Assembly: GCA_947629295.1 (NCBI GenBank)
Contig: CANRDH010000040.1
Coordinates: 1 to 10,520 of the forward strand
Length of the DNA: 10,520 nucleotides
Reading direction: 5' to 3'
DNA from: an uncultured Clostridia bacterium
Lineage (GTDB): Bacteria > Bacillota > Clostridia > Oscillospirales > Acutalibacteraceae
Positions 1 to 6,930 of this stretch are shown piece by piece. The first letter of the stretch is position 1; each line of letters opens with the position of its first letter. Made by a program: the position numbers and the translations under genes. The notes beneath the pieces are model-generated. The model was not told the DNA's origin. It did not search any database and worked only from the letters and a program-made list of their open reading frames with translations.

Positions 1-753
1 AGCGGCGATATTCTGATTGACGGAAAGACTTTTGAAAGAGATAAGCTGCGTATAGGGTATCTTCCCGAGGAGAGAGGGCTTTATCCGAAAAAGAAAATAG
101 GGGAGCAGCTCATATATTTCGGTATGCTGAGAGGTCTGAGTAAAAAACAGGCGGTCCGGAATACGGTGCGATGGCTTGAAAGAATGGGTATGTCAGAATA
201 TAAGGATAAAAAGCTTGAAACGCTCAGTAAGGGTAATCAGCAGAAAATACAGCTTGCCGTGACGCTTCTGTGTGATCCCCAGCTTGTTATACTTGATGAG
301 CCTTTTTCGGGACTTGATCCCGTAAATGCTATGCTTCTCAAGGATGTTATCAAGGAGGTTATTGACGGAGGCGCCATGGTTCTTTTCTCAAGCCACCAAA
401 TGAATTACATAGAAGAATTTTGTGATGATATAGCGATACTCAATTCGGGCAAAATAGTACTCAGCGGAAATATAACCGATATCAAGAGAAGCTATCCGAG
501 AAATATGATTGAGATAGGCTCAATGCAAAAGGATAAGATTGCACCGTTTATCATACACAGCATGAATGGTATCAGTGAAACGGTGGAAACGGACGGAAAG
601 GATCCTATAGTAAGAGTTAAGCTTAAAAGAGCCGAGGATAAGATGAAGCTTATGGATGCTTTACTTGAGGAAAAATTTGACATTGATTCCTTCAAGGTGT
701 GTGAGCCGTCATTGAATGACATATTTGTTGAATATACGGAGGGCGGAATATGA
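1..753 (+). CDS. ABC exporter ATP-binding protein, NatA/YhaQ type (5' end cut by window)
   Basis: Cytoplasmic ATPase subunit of an ABC-2 type exporter. The frame is open from base 1 with no start, so the N-terminus, including Walker A, lies left of the window; about 250 residues are visible of an expected 300 or so. In order they show a Q-loop region (IGYLPEERGLYPKKK, codons from about base 52), an ABC signature in the variant form LSKGNQQK, Walker B LVILDEP, D-loop SGLDP and the H-loop histidine in LFSSHQM. The first in-frame ATG (124) lies inside the nucleotide-binding domain, so it is not the true start. The last 80 or so residues after the H-loop fit the C-terminal accessory domain (DUF4162) of the COG4152 group. 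The stop overlaps the permease start by 4 bp (ATGA), so the two are translationally coupled. The family includes Na+ and peptide or antibiotic exporters; the substrate cannot be read from sequence. Confidence 0.93.
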   Translation, partial: SGDILIDGKTFERDKLRIGYLPEERGLYPKKKIGEQLIYFGMLRGLSKKQAVRNTVRWLERMGMSEYKDKKLETLSKGNQQKIQLAVTLLCDPQLVILDEPFSGLDPVNAMLLKDVIKEVIDGGAMVLFSSHQMNYIEEFCDDIAILNSGKIVLSGNITDIKRSYPRNMIEIGSMQKDKIAPFIIHSMNGISETVETDGKDPIVRVKLKRAEDKMKLMDALLEEKFDIDSFKVCEPSLNDIFVEYTEGGI

Positions 754-2006
754 AACAGATGCTTAAAATACTGAAATTCGAATATCTGAATTGTGTAAAG
801 AATAAGGCATTCATAATAATTACTGTTGTGCTTATGGCGGCAGTGTTCCTTGTGGTTTTGATCCCAGGTATTATTTCGGGGCTGTCAAGTGCCGGCGGTA
901 CTGATGACGAAGAGGGAACAAAGAGTATTATTGCGGTAAACAGCAGCGTTTATGATGATAAAACAATTCGGAATGAGTTCTCTGCATTTTATCCGGAGTG
1001 TGATATAAAAATTACAGATGAGAATATGGAATCACTTAAGGATAATGTCAATAACGGAGAGTATTTGTTTGCCGTATACATAGATGAGGAACTCAGCTGC
1101 AGCTATATAACCGTAAATAATTCAATGTTCAGTGAAAGCGGTCGGAATCTGTACGATATTATCAAAAATATGTACTGCATAAAATATCTCGGTGAGCACG
1201 GTATTGCATCCGATGAAGCGGAAAAGCTTCTCAATCCCGAGATAACACAGAATACGATAACCACCGGAACGGATCAGACCAAAAACTTTTTGCCGGTATA
1301 TTTCCTTATGTGTGTATCATTTATGGCTGTTGCAACATACGGACAGTTGGTTGCACAGAGCGTCGTTACTGAGAAAAATACCAGAGCAATGGAATTGCTG
1401 ATCACTTGTGCTAAACCTTCTCACCTGATTTTCGGCAAGGTCATCGGCTCGGGTCTTGCAGGTCTTACACAGCTTACACTTATCGCCCTTACGGGAATAG
1501 CTTCTGTTTCGTACGGTTCGGACGGAAGCATAAACGAATTTATGTCACAGTATTTTAATATTCCTGTTTTAACAGTCATATATTTCCTTGTGTTCTTTAT
1601 AATCGGATATTTTATGGTTGCGTTTTTGCTTGGCGCACTTGCTTCCTTTGCCTCAAAGTCAGAGGATCTGAATACACTTATAAGTCCGGTTATTCTTGTG
1701 CTTTCGGTGGTATATATAGTACTTATTTTTATGATGCAGTCCGAAAATTTGGGAGGAAGTGTTTTGAATGTACTGTCATACATGCCTATAAGCGGACCCC
1801 TTGCAATGTTCGTGCGTGTTTCTCTTACAAATGTTGAGGTATGGGATATATGTCTGTCATTGGTTTTACAGGTCGCAGAAGTGTATCTTTTGGGAATGCT
1901 TGCGGCGGCAATATATAAGATCGGTGTACTTATGTATGGTAATCTGCCTAAGCCGCATGAAATAATCAAGCTGCTCAAAATGCAGAAAGAAAGACAGCAG
2001 CACTGA
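750..2006 (+). CDS. ABC-2 type exporter permease, NatB-like
   Basis: Membrane subunit partnered with the preceding ATPase. The 418-residue length and layout are typical of NatB/COG1668 permeases. There is one membrane helix near residues 20-44, then an extracytoplasmic domain of about 130 residues (45-178), then a block of about five helices (roughly 180-202, 230-253, 272-300, 308-328, 366-392). After the second helix comes the cytoplasmic coupling segment VVTEKNTRAMELLITCAKPS followed by LIFGKVIG, a hallmark of these permeases. The C-terminus is basic and hydrophilic. The ATG at 750 has a GGAGGG-type SD at 738-743 and overlaps the ATPase stop. Export of a small ion, peptide or toxic compound is the family role; the cargo is unknown. 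Confidence 0.92.
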   Translation: MKQMLKILKFEYLNCVKNKAFIIITVVLMAAVFLVVLIPGIISGLSSAGGTDDEEGTKSIIAVNSSVYDDKTIRNEFSAFYPECDIKITDENMESLKDNVNNGEYLFAVYIDEELSCSYITVNNSMFSESGRNLYDIIKNMYCIKYLGEHGIASDEAEKLLNPEITQNTITTGTDQTKNFLPVYFLMCVSFMAVATYGQLVAQSVVTEKNTRAMELLITCAKPSHLIFGKVIGSGLAGLTQLTLIALTGIASVSYGSDGSINEFMSQYFNIPVLTVIYFLVFFIIGYFMVAFLLGALASFASKSEDLNTLISPVILVLSVVYIVLIFMMQSENLGGSVLNVLSYMPISGPLAMFVRVSLTNVEVWDICLSLVLQVAEVYLLGMLAAAIYKIGVLMYGNLPKPHEIIKLLKMQKERQQH

Positions 2007-2027
2007 AAATTCAGGTTTTAAATCAAG

Positions 2028-2074
2028 CCTTTTACAAAAGGTTTGCGGTTTCCAAAGTCAGAGCCTTTGACCGC
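2028..2074 (+). other. Two small hairpins downstream of the exporter operon
   Basis: CCTTTT (2028-2033) faces AAAAGG (2036-2041). Just after it, GCGGT (2045-2049) pairs with ACCGC (2070-2074), enclosing CAAAG (2053-2057) with CTTTG (2065-2069), with a 3-nt bulge on the left side. No T-run follows either hairpin. They may be part of the 3' end of the exporter mRNA or of an intergenic repeat family; this window alone cannot decide. Confidence 0.4.
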
Positions 2075-2088
2075 TACGCAGACGGCGA

Positions 2089-2130
2089 AAATTCCCGCAG
2101 AAAGCATTATATTGCTGCCTGCGGGAATTT
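2089..2130 (+). terminator. Long inverted repeat, possible terminator of the exporter operon
   Basis: A perfect 12-bp stem: AAATTCCCGCAG (2089-2100) pairs with CTGCGGGAATTT (2119-2130). The 18-nt loop can form an inner AGCA/TGCT stem (2103-2106 with 2113-2116). The stem is GC-rich at its centre and ends in T's, but the sequence after it (GGCGTTTGAGGAGGTTTTT) is only moderately T-rich, so intrinsic termination is likely rather than certain. It lies between the permease stop and the tspO promoter, where a terminator is expected. Confidence 0.6.
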
Positions 2131-2160
2131 GGCGTTTGAGGAGGTTTTTGCGGTTATAAT

Positions 2161-2188
2161 TTGTTCAAAAAATCATATAATATATAAA
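2161..2188 (+). promoter_or_regulatory. Candidate sigma-A promoter for tspO
   Basis: TTGTTC (2161-2166), a 16-nt spacer and TATAAA (2183-2188), in an AT-rich stretch. TAAAAT at 2185-2190 with an 18-nt spacer is an alternative -10, and another TATAAT at 2176 is too close to this -35. The predicted start near 2195 would leave a very short leader before the SD at 2200. Confidence 0.4.
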
Positions 2189-2199
2189 ATATTATTAAT

Positions 2200-2206
2200 G
2201 GTGGTG
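2200..2206 (+). promoter_or_regulatory. Ribosome binding site choosing the GTG start of tspO
   Basis: GGTGGTG differs by one base from GGAGGTG of the extended SD consensus and lies 5 nt before GTG 2212. An ATG at 2210 overlaps this start but is in another frame and soon reaches a stop. Confidence 0.5.
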
Positions 2207-2211
2207 GAAAT

Positions 2212-2769
2212 GTGTCGGGTTATAAAAGCAAAAATACGTCGGCCGTTGCAAGAACAGCGGAAGGTATTTCCGATTCGGTTAAGGAAAGTTGGTTGGTGAA
2301 TAAAATAAAAGAGTACAAGACATATATCATATCAATAGCTATTGCCCTGTCTGTTGGTGTTCTCGGGGGTATAATTACCTCCCTCGGTATGCCGGAGTTT
2401 TCAACACTCAAGCAGCCGCCCCTGTCGCCTCCGTCTTTTCTTTTTCCGATAGTATGGACAGTATTGTACACTCTTATGGGAATAGGTGCGGCAAGAGTTT
2501 ACATTAAGAACAACAAAAATATTTCAAGAGCCTTATTGATTTATGCAGTACAGTTATTTTTCAATTTTTTCTGGACAGTATTCTTCTTTGGCTTCGGGGC
2601 ATATATGTTCTCGTTTATATGGATCATAGCCTTATGGCTGTTGGTGCTTGCGATGATAATAAGCTTTTACAGGATTGATAAAGCAGCGGGTCTTATACAG
2701 ATACCGTATCTCCTGTGGCTGACCTTTGCGGCTTATCTCAATCTCGGAATATATTTATTGAACAGATAA
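2212..2769 (+). CDS. tspO: TspO/MBR family membrane protein
   Basis: Five-helix membrane protein of the TspO/MBR (translocator protein) family, known to bind porphyrins and related ligands; its role in anaerobes is unsettled. Helices lie near residues 37-57, 77-98, 106-127, 131-152 and 162-183. Family motifs are clear: the proline-rich loop KQPPLSPPSF, then WTVLYTLMG, NFFWTVFFFG, and the final PYLLWLTFAAYLNLGIYLLN. The protein starts at GTG 2212 with a good SD and is 185 residues, about 28 longer than usual. The extra N-terminus is hydrophilic. An in-frame TTG at 2293 and GTG at 2296, preceded by AAGGAAAG (2281-2288), would give a standard protein of about 157 residues and is a real alternative start. 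The gene stands alone, with its own promoter and a hairpin after it. Confidence 0.9.
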   Translation: MSGYKSKNTSAVARTAEGISDSVKESWLVNKIKEYKTYIISIAIALSVGVLGGIITSLGMPEFSTLKQPPLSPPSFLFPIVWTVLYTLMGIGAARVYIKNNKNISRALLIYAVQLFFNFFWTVFFFGFGAYMFSFIWIIALWLLVLAMIISFYRIDKAAGLIQIPYLLWLTFAAYLNLGIYLLNR

Positions 2770-2779
2770 TAATACAGAA

Positions 2780-2819
2780 AGACTGCCATACAGGTGAATA
2801 CACCGTTGTATGGCAGTCT
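2780..2819. terminator. Strong hairpin between convergent tspO and gdhA, likely bidirectional terminator
   Basis: A perfect 12-bp stem AGACTGCCATAC (2780-2791) with GTATGGCAGTCT (2808-2819), capped by an inner GGTG/CACC stem (2793-2796 with 2801-2804) and an AATA loop. It lies 11 bp after the tspO stop and 38 bp after the gdhA stop on the other strand. Flanks are AT-rich on both sides but have no long T-run, so efficiency in either direction is uncertain. Confidence 0.7.
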
Positions 2820-2857
2820 GTAAATTTATAGGTAAAAATTATGAAAAGCCGAATTAA

Positions 2858-4189
2858 TCAAACTACACCCTGAGCAATCATTGTATCTGCAACCTTAACG
2901 AAGCCTGCGATATTTGCACCTGCAACATAGTTGCCCTCAAGGTTGTACTTCTTTGCAGCATCGGCAATATTGTGGTAAATATTAACCATGATCTGCTGCA
3001 GCTTTGCGTCAACCTCTTCAAATGTCCAAGAAAGTCTCTGGCTGTTCTGTGACATTTCAAGTGCAGATGTAGCAACACCGCCTGCATTTGCAGCCTTGCC
3101 GGGAACGAAGTAAACGCCTGCATCCTGGAGCTTCTTTGTAGCTTCAAGAGTTGTAGGCATATTAGCACCCTCAGCAACAGCAATAACGCCGTTCTTAATA
3201 AGGTTATCGGCAGCCTCAACATCAAGCTCATTCTGTGTAGCACAGGGGAGAGCAATATCGCAGGGGATAGTCCACATGAACTTGCCCTCATGATATTCGG
3301 AGTTGGGACGGTAATTTTTATATTCGGTAAGTCTTGCTCTCTTAACTTCCTTGATCTCCTTAACTGCAGCAACATCAATTCCTTCCGGGTCATAAATCCA
3401 GCCTGTGGAATCGGAAAGTGTAACAACATTTGCGCCGAGCTGCTGAGCCTTCTGTGTAGCATAGATTGCAACATTACCTGCGCCGCTTATGCATACTGTC
3501 TTGCCCTTTATATCTATGTTATGATCCTTGAGAAGCTCCTCTGTGATATAGAGAAGGCCATAGCCTGTAGCCTCTGTACGAGCGAGTGAACCGCCGTATG
3601 TAAGACCCTTACCTGTGAGAACGCCTTCATAGCAATCTCTTATTCTCTTATACTGACCGAAGAGGTAGCCGATTTCTCTGCCGCCGACGCCGATATCGCC
3701 TGCGGGTACGTCTGTATCGGCTCCGATATGTCTGTAAAGCTCTGTCATAAAGCTCTGGCAGAATGCCATAACCTCTCTGTCGCTCTTGCCTTTAGGATCA
3801 AAATCAGCGCCGCCTTTGCCGCCGCCTATAGGAAGACCTGTAAGAGAATTTTTGAAAATCTGCTCAAATCCCAGGAATTTGATTATACCGAGGTTTACAG
3901 AGGGGTGAAGTCTGAGACCGCCCTTGTAGGGACCTATCGCACTGTTGAATTGAATACGGAAACCGCGGTTTACCTGTACCTTACCGTTGTCGTCAACCCA
4001 CGGTACTCTGAACATGAGCTGTCTTTCAGGCTCGGTGATTCTTTCGAGAATGCTTTCCTTCTGATACTGGGGATTAGCCTCAATAACGGGTTCGAGAGAT
4101 TCGAGCACTTCTTTAACAGCCTGTACAAATTCTGGCTGTGCGGGGTTTTTTTCGATTACTTTTTCAAGTACATCGCTTACATATGACAT
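2858..4189 (-). CDS. gdhA: NADP-type glutamate dehydrogenase, hexameric class
   Basis: Reversibly aminates 2-oxoglutarate to glutamate with ammonium and a nicotinamide cofactor; in this class the usual role is NADPH-driven ammonium assimilation in the cytoplasm. The 443-residue length and near-continuous similarity to E. coli GdhA (447 residues, from memory) leave little doubt. The substrate domain shows GPYKGGLRLHPS (K89), FKN (K113), the catalytic lysine in PIGGGKGG (K125) and the catalytic aspartate in PAGDIGVGG (D165). The Rossmann fold begins near residue 231 with SGAGNV (235-240), then SDS near 259-261. ALPCATQNELD and AEGANMPTT follow. I start at ATG 4189: the SD AAGGAG is 8 nt upstream, whereas a GTG at 4198 overlaps that SD and cannot use it. 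It is transcribed alone, divergent from purC and convergent with tspO. NADP preference is inferred from the class. Confidence 0.97.
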   Translation of the reverse strand: MSYVSDVLEKVIEKNPAQPEFVQAVKEVLESLEPVIEANPQYQKESILERITEPERQLMFRVPWVDDNGKVQVNRGFRIQFNSAIGPYKGGLRLHPSVNLGIIKFLGFEQIFKNSLTGLPIGGGKGGADFDPKGKSDREVMAFCQSFMTELYRHIGADTDVPAGDIGVGGREIGYLFGQYKRIRDCYEGVLTGKGLTYGGSLARTEATGYGLLYITEELLKDHNIDIKGKTVCISGAGNVAIYATQKAQQLGANVVTLSDSTGWIYDPEGIDVAAVKEIKEVKRARLTEYKNYRPNSEYHEGKFMWTIPCDIALPCATQNELDVEAADNLIKNGVIAVAEGANMPTTLEATKKLQDAGVYFVPGKAANAGGVATSALEMSQNSQRLSWTFEEVDAKLQQIMVNIYHNIADAAKKYNLEGNYVAGANIAGFVKVADTMIAQGVV

Positions 4190-4197
4190 CTTTGTCA

Positions 4198-4203
4198 CTC
4201 CTT
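4198..4203 (-). promoter_or_regulatory. Ribosome binding site fixing the gdhA start
   Basis: The minus strand reads AAGGAG here, followed by TGACAAAG and ATG at 4189. The last G of the SD is the first base of the upstream in-frame GTG, which rules that GTG out as the start. Confidence 0.8.
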
Positions 4204-4229
4204 AGAATTGTGAAATTTTTTTAGAACAC

Positions 4230-4292
4230 GCCTGCATAACAGGTACGTCCGACAGATAATGCCGTATACCGCCCGATTCTGCCTGCGTAACA
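4230..4292. repeat. Pair of 12-bp direct repeats in the gdhA leader
   Basis: GCCTGCATAACA (4230-4241) and GCCTGCGTAACA (4281-4292) match at 11 of 12 positions and are 51 bp apart start to start. Relative to the gdhA promoter, one copy covers the predicted transcription start and the other lies about 50-60 nt into the leader. The downstream copy can also form a small CCTG/CAGG hairpin in the gdhA RNA. A pair of operator sites is one reading; chance is another. Confidence 0.35.
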
Positions 4293-4295
4293 ATA

Positions 4296-4324
4296 ATTCT
4301 AACATACTTTAGTCCGATAATCAA
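4296..4324 (-). promoter_or_regulatory. Sigma-A promoter for gdhA
   Basis: On the minus strand: TTGATT (4324-4319), a 17-nt spacer, and TAGAAT (4301-4296) preceded by TGT, which makes an extended -10 (TGnTAGAAT). The predicted start is near 4289, giving an untranslated leader of about 100 nt. Confidence 0.65.
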
Positions 4325-4539
4325 GTAAAATTTTCCTTATTGATGAAATATTTTATTTAAAACTTGCAGCTGGATTTCTGATATTTCTTCATTGTGGTTT
4401 CTTAAATATTGCACATGAGAAAAATTCTAAAATTCAGAGATTATCAAAACAATGTTTTGTGCAAAAGGTGTAATTTTACATAAAAAAATCAAAATATATT
4501 GTTGTTTGTGTCAAAAAATAATTCAATCCGGATAATCCC
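4325..4539. other. AT-rich divergent intergenic region between gdhA and purC promoters
   Basis: No credible gene. This stretch is very AT-rich and holds two symmetric candidate protein-binding sites. One is the overlapping dyad cluster at 4445-4466: CAAAAC, AAT, GTTTTG, then TG and CAAAA. The other is the perfect palindrome ATCCGGAT (4526-4533) just upstream of the purC -35. I see no riboswitch consensus. A 22-codon ORF at 4415-4483 has no ribosome binding site and is not called. Confidence 0.6.
4445..4466. promoter_or_regulatory. Candidate operator dyads upstream of purC
   Basis: CAAAAC (4445-4450) and GTTTTG (4454-4459) form a perfect 6+6 dyad around AAT. GTTTTG also forms a second, nearly symmetric dyad with CAAAA (4462-4466). 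The outer words TTGCAC (4409-4414) and GTGCAA (4459-4464) are also inverted copies. The site lies about 75 bp upstream of the purC -35. The binding protein is unknown. Confidence 0.3.
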
Positions 4540-4569
4540 TTGCTTAAACAGTCCAAGGTGTTGTATAAT
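4540..4569 (+). promoter_or_regulatory. Sigma-A promoter for the purC operon
   Basis: TTGCTT (4540-4545), an 18-nt spacer and a perfect TATAAT (4564-4569). The predicted start near 4576 gives a leader of about 87 nt before purC. The leader shows neither a recognisable purine riboswitch core nor a terminator hairpin, so attenuation is not evident. Confidence 0.65.
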
Positions 4570-4662
4570 ATATTTGTTTTTTGGTCCTTGTTTTCGGCTT
4601 GCGTAATAGGCGGGGCGAAATATTTTGGATTGGATGTATATTGTGAAGGGAGTAATTTTTTT

Positions 4663-5376
4663 ATGGAAAAGGCAGAGCTTCTTTATGAGGGAAAGGCAAA
4701 AAAGGTATATACTACCTCCGACCCGGAATTGTACGTTGTTGAGTATAAGGATGACGCAACTGCTTTTAACGGACTCAAGAAGGGTTCCATAACAGGCAAG
4801 GGCGTCGTGAACAACAGAATGTCAAATTTTATGTTCAAGCTTCTTGAGGAAAAGGGAATACATACTCATTATGTTGAAGAACTCAACGACAGGGAAACAG
4901 TTGTCAAGAAGGTAAAGATTGTGCCTCTTGAGGTCATCATAAGAAATAAGGCTGCCGGCTCTATGGCTAAACGTCTGGGTCTTGAGGAGGGAACGGAGCT
5001 CAAAACAACCGTTCTTGAGTTTTCGTACAAGGACGACGAGCTTGGGGATCCGCTTATAAATTCCTATCATGCCGTTGCGATCGGTGCGGCTGATTGGCAG
5101 GATATTGATACCATAAGCAAAATGGCTCTCGATATTAATAAATATATGGTAGAATTTTTTGAAAGCGTCGGTGTTGAGCTGATAGACTTCAAGCTTGAAT
5201 TTGGTAAGACATCAAGCGGTGAAATCGTTCTCGCAGATGAAATTTCTCCTGATACCTGTCGTTTCTGGGATATAAAAACCCATGAAAAGCTCGATAAGGA
5301 TCGTTTCCGCCGTGATCTCGGCGGCGTAGAGGAAGCCTATGCGGAAATGATGCGCAGGATAGGTCTTGGTAAATAA
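4663..5376 (+). CDS. purC: Phosphoribosylaminoimidazole-succinocarboxamide synthase (SAICAR synthetase)
   Basis: Joins L-aspartate to CAIR with ATP to form SAICAR in de novo purine synthesis; cytoplasmic. The 237-residue length is standard for the bacterial enzyme. Family motifs run in order: LYEGKAKKVY (7-16), DDATAFNG (30-37), the signature LEVIIRNKAAGSMAKRLG (89-106), LGDPLIN, LIDFKLEFG (173-181) and LADEISPDTCRFWD (190-203). I start at ATG 4663 with SD AGGGAG (4647-4652), 10 nt upstream. The frame stays open upstream to a TTG at 4540, but that would put the promoter -10 inside the gene and add a hydrophobic tail foreign to PurC. First gene of the operon; its product is the substrate of PurB two genes on. 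The last codons may overlap the purF start. Confidence 0.97.
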   Translation: MEKAELLYEGKAKKVYTTSDPELYVVEYKDDATAFNGLKKGSITGKGVVNNRMSNFMFKLLEEKGIHTHYVEELNDRETVVKKVKIVPLEVIIRNKAAGSMAKRLGLEEGTELKTTVLEFSYKDDELGDPLINSYHAVAIGAADWQDIDTISKMALDINKYMVEFFESVGVELIDFKLEFGKTSSGEIVLADEISPDTCRFWDIKTHEKLDKDRFRRDLGGVEEAYAEMMRRIGLGK

Positions 5377-5401
5377 GCTTGCAGAGTGTGGGGTGAACTC
5401 T

Positions 5402-6907
5402 TTGGAAATTGATTCACAGGGGTATTTTTCCGAGGAACTGCATGAGGAATGCGGTGTATTCGGGATATACGGAGACGATATTCTATCACCGTCTTATGCC
5501 TGCTATAACGGGCTTCTGGCTTTGCAGCACAGAGGTCAGGAAAGCTGCGGCATAGCGGTAAATGACAGGGGAGTTGTATCCGGACATAAAAATATGGGAC
5601 TGGTGAGTGAGGTATTCAATAACGAAATACTGGATTCGCTCAGCGGTCAGATGGCTATATCTCATGTAAGGTATTCTACGGCAGGCGGCAGTGTGCGTGA
5701 AAACTCACAGCCGCTTGTTATGCGTTATGTTAAGGGAACGCTTGCAATAGCACATAACGGAAATCTGACAAATGCGTATGAAATTGGCAAAGAGCTTGAA
5801 ATGCGTGGTGCAATTTTTCAGACAACGATAGATTCAGAGGTTATTGCATATCTTATTGCAAGGGAGAGGGTTAAATCCGGTTCTGTCGAAGCAGCTGTCG
5901 AACGGGCAATGGGTCAGATAGACGGAGCATACTCACTTCTGGTAATGAGTCCTCAGAAGCTTATAGCCGCGCGTGACCCATACGGATTCAGACCTCTTTG
6001 TATGGGTAAGTTAGGAAAAAGTACGGTATTTGCCTCGGAAAGCTGTGCGCTTGCCGCCTGCGGAGCGGAATTTGTACGCGATGTCGAGCCGGGAGAAATT
6101 GTTATTGTTGATGAAAACGGAATCCATTCCATAAATACAGCTGCCAAAAAAGCCCACAGAAAATCTCTTTGTGTATTTGAATATATTTATTTTGCAAGAA
6201 CGGATTCTGAAATTGACGGGATAAGCGTATACAGGGCACGTAAGGAGGCAGGAAGAATACTTGCAAGAGAATTTCCTGTTGACGCCGATATAGTTATCGG
6301 AGTACCGGAGTCAGGAATAGACGCGGCTATAGGATACAGTGAGGAATCGGGTATTCCGTATGAAAAGGGTATAGTTAAAAACGGGTATATAGGCAGAACC
6401 TTTATAAAACCGACTCAGAAGGAAAGGGCGAAAAGCGTCCGTCTCAAGCTTAATCCTCTGCGCTCAGTGCTTGAGGGCAAAAGGGTGGTTGTCATAGACG
6501 ACTCAATCGTCCGCGGAACGACCTGCGACAGAATTGTAAAAATGCTGAGAAATGCCGGAGCTAAGGAAGTACACCTTCGTATAAGCTCTCCTCCGTTTAT
6601 ATGGCCCTGCTTTTACGGAACGGATATACCGAGCAGGGGAGAGCTTATAGCTGTTAAACATACCATTGATGAGATATGCCGGCTTACGGGTGCGGATTCT
6701 CTCGGGTTCCTTCCTCCGGATAAGCTCGGAGAAATGCTTATGGGACGTAATACCGGATTTTGCGATGCCTGTTTCTCGGGAAATTACCCGACACCAATAC
6801 CCGAAAAAATGCTTGAGGGCAAGGAACGCGGCGGTGTTGATTTCGATAATAAGATAACCCGTGAAAAAATCTCCGGATCTGTCTGTCAGGGTACTAAAAC
6901 ATATTAA
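5402..6907 (+). CDS. purF: Amidophosphoribosyltransferase, iron-sulfur (Bacillus-type) PurF
   Basis: Commits PRPP to purine synthesis by replacing pyrophosphate with ammonia from glutamine. The N-terminal Ntn amidotransferase domain starts at the nucleophile Cys in EECGVFGIYG, made N-terminal by propeptide cleavage. It shows QHRGQESCGIA, HVRYSTAGGS, AHNGNLTN and DPYGFRPL. The phosphoribosyltransferase domain carries the PRPP loop VVVIDDSIVRGTT. All four cysteines expected to hold the 4Fe-4S cluster of the B. subtilis-type enzyme are present: in SLCVFEYIYFA, WPCFYG, and both of CDAC. YFARTDS has Thr where Pro is usual. The start is uncertain. TTG 5402 has GGGGTGA 5 nt upstream and gives 501 residues with a 16-residue propeptide. 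GTG 5393 and TTG 5366 (AGGATAGG upstream, overlapping purC by 11 bp) are alternatives. In B. subtilis the cluster confers oxygen sensitivity, and nucleotides inhibit the enzyme. Confidence 0.96.
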   Translation: MEIDSQGYFSEELHEECGVFGIYGDDILSPSYACYNGLLALQHRGQESCGIAVNDRGVVSGHKNMGLVSEVFNNEILDSLSGQMAISHVRYSTAGGSVRENSQPLVMRYVKGTLAIAHNGNLTNAYEIGKELEMRGAIFQTTIDSEVIAYLIARERVKSGSVEAAVERAMGQIDGAYSLLVMSPQKLIAARDPYGFRPLCMGKLGKSTVFASESCALAACGAEFVRDVEPGEIVIVDENGIHSINTAAKKAHRKSLCVFEYIYFARTDSEIDGISVYRARKEAGRILAREFPVDADIVIGVPESGIDAAIGYSEESGIPYEKGIVKNGYIGRTFIKPTQKERAKSVRLKLNPLRSVLEGKRVVVIDDSIVRGTTCDRIVKMLRNAGAKEVHLRISSPPFIWPCFYGTDIPSRGELIAVKHTIDEICRLTGADSLGFLPPDKLGEMLMGRNTGFCDACFSGNYPTPIPEKMLEGKERGGVDFDNKITREKISGSVCQGTKTY

Positions 6908-6930
6908 ATTTCAGAAAGGTGTAATGATTT

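Noticed and set aside
3728..4186. 152-codon open frame antisense to gdhA
   Set aside because: It overlaps the conserved gdhA coding region throughout, has no recognisable domain, and is explained by codon bias on the other strand. The same holds for the other antisense frames in purB, purA and the permease.
4190..4289. ANTAR-type dual hexaloop RNA or glutamine riboswitch in the gdhA leader
   Set aside because: The only clear small hairpin (CCTG/CAGG) has a 5-nt loop, and I see no pair of matching hexaloops or terminator U-run. Not excluded without folding.
4415..4483. 22-codon ORF in the gdhA-purC spacer
   Set aside because: There is no SD upstream of the ATG, it is very short, and it overlaps the candidate dyads; it looks like chance.
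4540..4662. N-terminal extension of PurC by 41 residues from TTG 4540
   Set aside because: It would contain the promoter -10 (4564-4569), has no SD before 4540, and encodes a hydrophobic stretch not found in PurC. ATG 4663 has its own SD and gives the standard length.
4570..4662. Purine riboswitch in the purC leader
   Set aside because: The leader is only about 87 nt, and I could not find the conserved three-way-junction core or a switching terminator.
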